A DNA stretch of 26,800 bases from Chloroflexota bacterium (GTDB taxonomy: Bacteria > Chloroflexota > Chloroflexia > Thermomicrobiales > JADLAZ01). The position numbers and the translations under genes were made by a program. Shown here in pieces: positions 22,093 through 26,800 of this stretch. Within the stretch, counting starts at the first letter, position 1, and every line of letters starts with the position of its first letter. The notes below the pieces were generated by a model. That model did not search any database. It had not been told where the DNA came from and saw nothing but the letters and a program-made list of their open reading frames with translations. The stretch covers positions 1 to 26,800 of the forward strand of contig JADLAZ010000184.1 in the NCBI GenBank assembly GCA_020849725.1. The letters run 5' to 3'.

Positions 22093-23352
22093 CTACCGGT
22101 CCACCGGCGTCATGAAGGCCGGCACGGGCAGGGGCGTGAGCGTCGGCGGCAGCGGTGTCGGCGTCGGCGGGCGCGGCGTGGGCGTTCCCTTCGATGTCGC
22201 CGGCCAGGGCGCTTTGAGCCGGAACTTGAGAACGCGCGAGTTGCTGACGTCGACGGCGTAGATGCCCCCCTCGTCGTCGACCGCTACCCCGCCGGCTAAG
22301 CGGAACTGTCCAACGCCGTCGCCGAAGCTGCCCCATTGGCTCAGATAGTTGCCGTCGCGATCGAAGACCTGGACGCGGTTGTTGAGCAGATCGGCGGCAT
22401 AGACGACGCCCTGCGCATCGACGGCGAGCGAAATGACGCCCTTGAAGTCGGCCGGGCCGTCGCCCGGTCCGCCCCAGGCAGTGATGAACCGGCCAGTGGC
22501 GTCGAACTTCTGGATGCGCGGGCTGATGTCGGTGACGTAGATGTTGCCCTGGCGGTCCAGCGCGACGTCCCACGGGCGCTGGAATTGACCGGGGCCAGAC
22601 CCCTCAACACCCCAGGCGGCCAGCAGGCGACCGTCGGCATCGTAGGTCAGCACGCGATGCAGGTTGGCGTCGGCGACGTAGAGGGCGCCCTGTGCGCCAA
22701 CGGCCATCGCGCCCGGTCGCGACGGCTCGCCGTCGCCGCGCGGTGGGCTGGTCCAGGCGGCGAGATATCGGCCGGTGCTGTCGAACTTCTGGATGCGGCG
22801 GTTGCTGTCGCTGACATAGACGTTGCCCCGCGCATCGGCAGCAACGCCGCCGACCCAGCCGAAGCCGGTGCGAAAGAGGAACTGGCCCGGGCCGGTGCCC
22901 TCGCCGCCCCACATCGTCACGAAGCGGCCGTCGCGGTCGTACTTCTGGATGCGGTGGTTCTCCATGTCGATGACATAGACACCGCCCAGGCCATCAAGCG
23001 CCAGTCGGGTGGGGCGGGCGAAGGCCCGGTTCGGCTGGCCGTCGATCTGCCACACCTGCTCGACCGGGCTGGTCGCCGGCATGGCGGTCGCGCGCGGCAC
23101 GGTCGGCGTTGGCAGTGGCGCGGCCGTCGGTTGCGCCAGCACCCGGCGCGGCGCGCTCGCCGTCGCCGTCATGGTCGCCTGGCTGGCCGGCGTCAGTGTG
23201 TCATCCGTCTCGACGGCGGCCATCGTCGATGCGACGGCAGCCGCACTGCTGGCAGGCGTCGCCGTGGAAACGGGCGGTGTCGGCACGGCGCAGGCGGCCA
23301 GCAGGAGCACGCACAGCGCCAGCGTGCCGGACGGATGGTTGGATGATCGCAT
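22093..23352 (-). CDS. NHL-repeat beta-propeller lipoprotein
   Basis: The 419-residue protein has a signal peptide with lipobox LLAAC (Cys21), so it should be lipid-anchored outside the membrane. A Thr/Ala/Pro linker runs to about 95. Six NHL repeats follow, each with G-x-(V/I/L)-Y-V-x-D then an (R/N)-(R/P)-(I/V)-(Q/L)-(K/T)-(F/Y) strand and usually W-G-x-x-G-x-G-x-x-x-F, forming a six-bladed propeller. NHL propellers bind proteins, glycans or RNA, or carry peptidyl lyase activity; no catalytic site is evident. The tail is a Thr-Pro-rich segment (TPTPRPPTPTPLPP). Start: ATG with GGAGAGG about six bases upstream. It is convergent with the Tat lipoprotein. Confidence 0.9.
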   Translation of the reverse strand: MRSSNHPSGTLALCVLLLAACAVPTPPVSTATPASSAAAVASTMAAVETDDTLTPASQATMTATASAPRRVLAQPTAAPLPTPTVPRATAMPATSPVEQVWQIDGQPNRAFARPTRLALDGLGGVYVIDMENHRIQKYDRDGRFVTMWGGEGTGPGQFLFRTGFGWVGGVAADARGNVYVSDSNRRIQKFDSTGRYLAAWTSPPRGDGEPSRPGAMAVGAQGALYVADANLHRVLTYDADGRLLAAWGVEGSGPGQFQRPWDVALDRQGNIYVTDISPRIQKFDATGRFITAWGGPGDGPADFKGVISLAVDAQGVVYAADLLNNRVQVFDRDGNYLSQWGSFGDGVGQFRLAGGVAVDDEGGIYAVDVSNSRVLKFRLKAPWPATSKGTPTPRPPTPTPLPPTLTPLPVPAFMTPVDR

Positions 23353-23505
23353 TGGCGGCCTCTCCGACGGGCGGGCGATGGCCGAACCCAGATGCGTATC
23401 CTACCGGACGCGGGCCGGTGGCGGGATTGACCCGCCGCCCCGGCCCGCTCTTGCCGCGGGGAACCCCGTCTGAACGAGTGGAGAGCGGTGATTGACTCGG
23501 CCCCC

Positions 23506-23535
23506 CTGGCCCCGCGACCGCGGTCGCGGGGCCAG
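23506..23535 (-). terminator. perfect 30-bp palindrome after the cupin gene
   Basis: Two 15-bp arms (CTGGCCCCGCGACCG and its exact complement) meet with no spacer. It starts 14 bases after the cupin stop and would form a very stable hairpin in that transcript. No U tract follows; G6 follows on the minus strand. It could instead be a protein-binding site upstream of the NHL gene. Confidence 0.6.
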
Positions 23536-23549
23536 AAGCGCGTGGGTCG

Positions 23550-24437
23550 TCAGCGGTCCCGGCGCACGCGCCAGGCGCCCCAGCCACCGACAATGAAGCC
23601 CCCGCCGATGAGCAGGGCTGCCCAGGCCGGCAGCGACGGCGGCGCCATCCCACCCGCGCCCGTCCGTGGCATGCCTGGCCCGGCGGCCGCGGGCATGGAG
23701 AGCGGCGCGCCTTTGGGCAGCAGGGAGGTGACCAGCACGGTGGCAGGCCCGCTGCCGGCATTGGTCGCCTGGAAGACCACCCCGGGCGCCTCGACGAAGC
23801 TCTCGCCGGCCGGGTACGTCTTCTCAGTCCCCTGCGTCCGGAGGGTCATCGCGCCGTCCAGGACCGTGACGAAGACCTGGCCCGGGTGCGTGTGCGGCGG
23901 GAACTGGCCTCCCGGCGCGACGTCGAAGACCGTCTGGGCCACCTCGTAGGGCGCGGCCGGGACGAGCGCCTCCGTCCGGGTCAGGTAGAGGGTGGCCGGA
24001 GCGGGCGGCGCCGGCGACGGTCCACCGGGCTGCACCTGCGAGAGTGGGGCGCCCTTCGGCGTCAGAATGCTCACCATGACGCGGGTCTTCCCTGGGGCGG
24101 TATTCACGGCCGTGTGGGTCATGGACGTTTCGACCCAGCTCTCGCCCCGCTTGTAGGTGTGCTCGCCCCCCTCCATGTGGACGGTGACCTCGCCCTCCAG
24201 CACGGTCGCGAGTACTCGGCCCTGGTGAGTGTGCGGCGGCGTCTGCGCCCCCGGCGCGAACTCGAACACGAACGTGACCATCTCCATCGGGCCGGTGACA
24301 GGCAACCCCTCGGCGCGCTGCTGCTGGCGGATGGTCGGACCGGGTGGGGCCTGGCCCAGGGCGATCATCGGCATCAGGCCGAGCAAGAGCAACGCGAATA
24401 GACCAGGGAGCACGAACGATCGCCACGCGGTTCGCAC
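23550..24437 (-). CDS. exported double-cupin protein with C-terminal membrane or sortase-type anchor
   Basis: Residues 1-28 are a signal peptide (LPGLFALLLLGLMPMIALG). Two cupin domains follow, each with PPHTH metal-binding His pairs (H69/H71 and H182/H184), a G-E/D-x-T turn (VLEGEVTV, VLDGAMTL) and Y-x-x-GES. The C-terminus has MPRTG (256-260), a hydrophobic helix at about 268-289 and a basic end (RVRRDR), the layout of an LPxTG-type sorting signal with Met in place of Leu. So it may be linked to the cell surface. The GTG start at 24437 was chosen for its ribosome binding site (AAGGAAGG, five to six bases away) and the clean signal peptide. Ligand and reaction are unknown; single- and double-cupin folds have many roles. 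Confidence 0.82.
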   Translation of the reverse strand: MRTAWRSFVLPGLFALLLLGLMPMIALGQAPPGPTIRQQQRAEGLPVTGPMEMVTFVFEFAPGAQTPPHTHQGRVLATVLEGEVTVHMEGGEHTYKRGESWVETSMTHTAVNTAPGKTRVMVSILTPKGAPLSQVQPGGPSPAPPAPATLYLTRTEALVPAAPYEVAQTVFDVAPGGQFPPHTHPGQVFVTVLDGAMTLRTQGTEKTYPAGESFVEAPGVVFQATNAGSGPATVLVTSLLPKGAPLSMPAAAGPGMPRTGAGGMAPPSLPAWAALLIGGGFIVGGWGAWRVRRDR

Positions 24438-24662
24438 GGGACACCTTCCTTGGCTGCGGCGCCAGCGCGCCGACTCCACCACCAGCCAGCGCCGGCAGGG
24501 CGCCGAGGGCGCGCCGGGCGCCGGCGGAGCGAGTGGCTCCGCCAACGTCCGACCCGTCCCTCGGCAGGCATCAGTCTAGGTCGCTGGCGTCCGGGCGACT
24601 TCCGTGCAACCACGCAATTCTCTCCCCGTCGGCGGCAGGGCGGGAACCACGTAGGCAGCCGG

Positions 24663-26800
24663 TCAGGCCAGGTCGTGGCGGAAGACGAAGGCGGTGGCGT
24701 CGGCCCGGCCGCGGGCGTCGATCTTGCCGTAGAGGTTGGTGATGTGGCGCTCGACGGTGCGCACGCTCAGCGCGAGGTCTGCGGCGATCTCGCGATTGCT
24801 GCGGCCGGCGGCGATCCGGCGCAGGACGTCCAGCTCGCGCCGGGTCAGGCCGGCAACCGGCAGTTCGGCATCGGCGACCGTGGCACCGCCAGCGGTCCGC
24901 GCCTCAGCGTCAAGCTCAATCGCGCCAGGCACCGCCGGTTCTGGCGGCCGGGGCGCAACCGAGGTCGTTTCCGTCTCGGCGAGCGCCTCGCCCACGGCTT
25001 CATCCAGAGTCATCGCTCGGCCGGCCGACCAGGCCGCCGCGAACCTCTCCCCGCCCAGCACCGACCGCGCCTGGCGGACGCGCGCCTCGACGGCCGGCCG
25101 GTCAACCGGCGGCAATGGCACTCCGATCGTCTCACGCACGGCCGCCGCTGCCCCCAGCAGCCGAGTCGCGCGGTGGGCGCCGATCGGGTCCTGGCCCGTC
25201 CCCGCCGCCACCGTCGCTAGCACCTCCAGGCACTCGGCGATGCGTGTCGGATCGCCAATCGCCTGGCTCGTCGCCAGGCTCGCCCGCAGCAGGGCCATCG
25301 CTCGCCCCGCGTCACCCAGGCGCCAGACCGCTAGCCCGAGACAGCATTGCCCTTCCGATACAGCCAGCTTGTGGGCCATGCTGGTGTGCAACTCAAGACC
25401 TTCCTCCAGCAGCGCCACCGCCCGCGCCGCCTCGCCCTGCGCCAGGGCCTGCCGCCCCAGCTTGACCAGGTGCCAGGCCACCCAGAAGCTATCCTGCCGT
25501 TGCCTGGCCGCGGCCAGCCCCGCTGCGTACATGGCCGCCGCCCGCACGTGGTCGCCCTGCTTGAGAGCGGCGTTGGCCAACTGCCAGCGCACCCGCGCCA
25601 CCGCGAAGACGGCTCCCAGGTCCTCGGCAATCGCCAGCGCTTCGTCGCCGACAATGCGCCCCCGCGAGTAGTCACCCTGGGCGTCGGCCACCTGTCCTAG
25701 CCAGCCCAGGGCATCGCCGATCAGCCAGCGGTCGCCGGCCATCCGCGCCAGTGCCAGGCTTTCCTCGAACGCCGCCCCGGCGTGCCGATACGCCCCGGTG
25801 CGCATCTCGATCCGGCCGAGCGTGATCAGCGCCGCCGCCGTGCCGCCCGGGTCGCCGATCGTCCGGCTGAGGGCCAGCCCCTCCTCGGCCAGGCGGCGCG
25901 TCCGCGTGTTCACGCCCAGACTGATGGACACGAAGGCCAGTTCGCGCAGCGCCCGGGCGACCAGGCGCTCGTCTGCGCCGCCTTGACTGAGGGCGAGACC
26001 CTCGGCAAGCCAGTCGTGCGCCATGGCTAGATGACCTTGCTCGAAGGCCAGGCGCCCGACGGCCAGCAGGGCTTGCACCCGCCACGGGGTAGGTGCAGAC
26101 GTGAGGTCCAGCAGCCGCTCCAGCCACCCCCGCCCTTCGCTAAAGGACCGCCGCGCGGCCCAGAACCAGCCCAGCGCCCCGGCCAGCCGCAGCCCCGCCT
26201 CGCCGCCGGCCGGCGTGGTCAGGTACCACTCCAGCGCCGCCCGCAGGTTGTCGTGCTCGGTCTCCAGGCACGCCAGCCACCGGGCCACGTCCGGCCCATG
26301 CAGCGCCGGCTCAGCCCGTTCGGCCAGCGCCAGGCACCAGGCGGCGTGTCGCTCGCGCACTGCCGCCGCCTCACCGCTCGCCGCCAGGCGCTCGCCGGCG
26401 TACTGGCGCACCGTCTCCAGCAGCCGGTAGCGCGCCTGCTCGCCGCCGCCGGCGTCCACCTGCACCAGCGACTGGTCGACCAGCCGCGCCAGCCCGTCGA
26501 GGACCGCGGCGACCGCCACGCCGTCGCCAGCGCACACGGCTTCGGCCGCCTCCAGCGTCCAGCCGCCGGCGAAGACCGCCAGCCGGCGGAAGAGGACGCG
26601 CTCCGGCTCGGTCAGCAGGTCGTGGCTCCAGTCGATCGTCGCCCGCAGCGTCCGCTGACGCGGGAGGGCCGTGCGGCTCCCGTCCGTCAGCAGTCCGACG
26701 GCGTCGTCCAGGCGCGCGGCGATCTGCTCGACCGTCAGCAGCCGCAGCCGCGCCGCCGCCAGCTCGAGCGCCAGCGGGATGCCGTCCAGCCGCCGGCAGA
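24663..26800 (-). CDS. STAND-type LuxR family transcriptional regulator (5' end outside window)
   Basis: The frame stays open to the window edge, giving 711 visible residues. The visible N-terminal part, CRRLDGIPLALELAAARLR, then WSHDLLTEPERVLFRRLAVF and GGWTLEAAEAVC, is the C-terminal half of an NB-ARC-like ATPase with its winged helix; the P-loop lies outside. About 450 residues of helical TPR-like repeats follow. The last 60 residues are a LuxR/GerE helix-turn-helix: LTRRELDVLRRIAAGRSNREIA, then LSVRTVERHITNLYGKI. This is the MalT-like layout, in which an inducer releases ATP-dependent assembly on DNA. The inducer and targets are unknown. It is 225 bases upstream of the cupin gene on the same strand. 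Confidence 0.9.
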   Translation of the reverse strand, partial: CRRLDGIPLALELAAARLRLLTVEQIAARLDDAVGLLTDGSRTALPRQRTLRATIDWSHDLLTEPERVLFRRLAVFAGGWTLEAAEAVCAGDGVAVAAVLDGLARLVDQSLVQVDAGGGEQARYRLLETVRQYAGERLAASGEAAAVRERHAAWCLALAERAEPALHGPDVARWLACLETEHDNLRAALEWYLTTPAGGEAGLRLAGALGWFWAARRSFSEGRGWLERLLDLTSAPTPWRVQALLAVGRLAFEQGHLAMAHDWLAEGLALSQGGADERLVARALRELAFVSISLGVNTRTRRLAEEGLALSRTIGDPGGTAAALITLGRIEMRTGAYRHAGAAFEESLALARMAGDRWLIGDALGWLGQVADAQGDYSRGRIVGDEALAIAEDLGAVFAVARVRWQLANAALKQGDHVRAAAMYAAGLAAARQRQDSFWVAWHLVKLGRQALAQGEAARAVALLEEGLELHTSMAHKLAVSEGQCCLGLAVWRLGDAGRAMALLRASLATSQAIGDPTRIAECLEVLATVAAGTGQDPIGAHRATRLLGAAAAVRETIGVPLPPVDRPAVEARVRQARSVLGGERFAAAWSAGRAMTLDEAVGEALAETETTSVAPRPPEPAVPGAIELDAEARTAGGATVADAELPVAGLTRRELDVLRRIAAGRSNREIAADLALSVRTVERHITNLYGKIDARGRADATAFVFRHDLA

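Noticed and set aside
1..26800. CRISPR arrays, prophage genes, integrase or rRNA
   Set aside because: No regularly spaced short direct repeats, phage structural genes, integrase or rRNA sequence were seen. The repeats present are palindromic intergenic types and in-protein repeats.

Overview
The window is GC-rich bacterial chromosome, with G or C in most third codon positions. It looks like Chloroflexota, perhaps a Thermomicrobia-like lineage. That placement is inference from several traits: Thr-Pro tails on exported lipoproteins, Tat-type and lipobox signals together, a STAND/LuxR regulator, a COG4586-type ABC ATPase, an NxxGxxxAF-repeat secreted protein, and Uma2 and IS630 debris. No rRNA or marker gene fixes the taxonomy.

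Layout. 1-600: left edge of an IS630-like element sitting in a truncated Uma2 nuclease gene. 662-1953: a family-4-like uracil-DNA glycosylase and a DUF1697 protein (minus). 1971-2142: dispersed palindromic repeats, the last of which encodes the tail of the next gene. 2093-4145: a tightly overlapped minus-strand operon of an unknown protein, a membrane-anchored phospholipase D-like protein and a hotdog thioesterase. 4367-5239: a CitE-like lyase (plus). 5328-6865: a duplicated ferritin-like diiron protein overlapping a two-cluster ferredoxin. 7089-7707: an Hsp20 gene with a near-consensus promoter. 7966-8210: two tRNA-Ser genes. 8228-9217: an ABC ATPase with no permease in view. 9382-10597: a small membrane protein and a luciferase-like oxidoreductase, overlapping tail to tail. 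10606-10882: an intergenic space that is one imperfect inverted-repeat element. 10883-13429: a three-gene minus-strand run (SDR, VOC, Gfo/Idh/MocA), probably catabolic. 13607-14821: a cytoplasmic molybdopterin oxidoreductase.

15078-24437 is almost all exported proteins: a seven-repeat secreted propeller, a 1456-residue Tat-exported alpha-2-macroglobulin, a divergent Tat lipoprotein with a LolA/LppX-like domain, a six-repeat NHL lipoprotein, and a double cupin with a sortase-like C-terminus. 24663 to the window end is a 5'-truncated STAND/TPR/LuxR regulator.

The most striking gene is the alpha-2-macroglobulin. It keeps the animal domain order, an intact GCGEQ thioester at Cys966-Gln969, a complement C3-like His before the QE(L/M)(L/I)GGL motif, and a receptor-binding-like C-terminal domain. 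It has a twin-arginine signal, and its only cysteine is the thioester one. The second candidate is the diiron protein, where one ferritin-like half has lost its metal ligands and the other keeps all of them, translationally coupled to its own ferredoxin. Both family assignments come from motifs I recognise, not from a search.
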